NCBI GenBank assembly: GCA_005881355.1
Contig: VBDM01000167.1
Coordinates: forward strand, 1-5,656
Length of the DNA stretch: 5,656 bases
Direction: 5' to 3'
Source: Betaproteobacteria bacterium
Lineage (GTDB): Bacteria; Pseudomonadota; Gammaproteobacteria; Burkholderiales; SG8-39
A model generated the notes under the pieces. The model made no database searches, was not told the DNA's origin, and was given only the letters and a program-made list of their open reading frames with translations. Numbering within the stretch: position 1 is the first letter of the stretch; the number at the start of each line of letters is the position of its first letter. Made by a program: the position numbers and the translations under genes. This document shows positions 5,235 through 5,656 of the stretch, one piece after another.

Positions 5235-5656
5235 ATGGCTGTTCAGGAAATGACGAGGAAACCCGGGGTCAAGAAGAGACCGCAGGTCGCGACCATGAAC
5301 GCGGTCCACGATCTGCCCGTGCTGGTCGCCCGCGACAAGGGCTTCTTCAAGGACGAGGGCCTGGACCTCGAGTTCGTGACCACGCCGGGGATGGCGCAGG
5401 TCACGACCTCGCACTTCGTCAAGTTCGATTCCGTCTTCGACCGCCCGCTCGACTCGGTCTACAACGAAGGCGGCATCGACCAGTACCGCATGTGCGAATG
5501 GGGCATCATGAAGCGCGCCGTCGAGGCCAACACGCAGGGCTTGCGCGGACGAAAGATCGTGGCCCTGGGCGCCTCCATGTCGAAGTTCGCCATCGTCGTC
5601 GCGCGCGACTCGAAGTACTACGAACCCGAGATGCTGAAGAACCAGCCGATCGCGGT
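5235..5656 (+). CDS. Solute-binding-protein-like (NMT1/SsuA/TauA type), 3' end outside window
   Basis: The frame is open from ATG 5235 to the right edge (140 full codons plus 2 bases), so the protein is incomplete. The ribosome-binding site is excellent: AGGAGG at 5222-5227, 7 bases from the start. The sequence matches the N-terminal lobe of the nitrate/sulfonate/thiamine-precursor binding fold (NMT1/THI5-like): VATMNAVHDLPVLVARDKGFF (residues 18-38), then KDEGLDLEFV, and later GLRGRKIVALG, which corresponds to the usual DLKGKxVAV step, and FAIVVARDSKYYEPEML. Unlike transport receptors, the first 20 residues are polar and basic (MTRKPGVKKRP) with no hydrophobic export core, so the product is probably cytoplasmic. 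A cytoplasmic enzyme or sensor with this fold (as THI5 or the DszB desulfinase show for the fold) is possible. The ligand cannot be told. The fold is fairly sure, the function open. Confidence 0.8.
   Translation, partial: MAVQEMTRKPGVKKRPQVATMNAVHDLPVLVARDKGFFKDEGLDLEFVTTPGMAQVTTSHFVKFDSVFDRPLDSVYNEGGIDQYRMCEWGIMKRAVEANTQGLRGRKIVALGASMSKFAIVVARDSKYYEPEMLKNQPIA

Noticed and set aside
1..5656. Insertion sequence, integrase, tRNA or phage signals
   Set aside because: No transposase or integrase motifs, terminal inverted repeats, or tRNA-like clover-leaf sequence were found by reading both strands.

Overview
The window is GC-rich DNA with short intergenic gaps, Shine-Dalgarno-type starts and a strong G/C preference at third codon positions. 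Gene content and residue style suggest a proteobacterium, most likely a betaproteobacterium (Burkholderiales-like) or a relative. That placement is inference; no rRNA or other phylogenetic marker is present.

Layout, left to right. (1) 1-189, minus strand: the 5' end of an unrecognised gene that runs off the left edge. Its start region is duplicated in tandem, giving two in-frame candidate starts (GTG at 189, ATG at 114), each followed by the residues KTTPQQ. (2) About 190-419: a divergent intergenic region with no gene. (3) 420-1481, plus: an exported solute-binding protein of the iron(III)/AfuA-like class with no permease or ATPase beside it, followed by a bulged hairpin. (4) 1482-1703: an intergenic region that becomes AT-rich and probably holds the promoter of the next gene. 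(5) 1704-3917, plus: a 737-residue membrane c-di-GMP enzyme with a periplasmic DUF3365/Tll0287-like domain carrying a c-type heme motif (CVACH), then GGDEF with an intact I-site, then EAL with EML in place of EAL. (6) 3895-3923: a strong hairpin between convergent genes, overlapping the stop codon of the enzyme. (7) 3943-4762, minus: a shikimate dehydrogenase (AroE) family gene broken by a short internal deletion of about 20-23 bases. (8) 4837-5133, plus: a 98-residue unrecognised protein with a CPLPGC motif and a terminal Cys-Cys. (9) 5235-5656, plus: the 5' part of an NMT1/SsuA-type solute-binding-like protein with no visible signal peptide, cut by the right edge.

The genes do not form one obvious pathway. 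The most informative element is the redox/heme-type sensor fused to both c-di-GMP synthesis and hydrolysis domains. Two different solute-binding folds lie nearby, one exported and orphan, the other apparently cytoplasmic. The broken aroE-like gene and the duplicated start at the left edge point to local small-scale rearrangement, or to assembly error in the case of aroE. I found no CRISPR array, tRNA, rRNA, insertion sequence or complete new multi-gene system.
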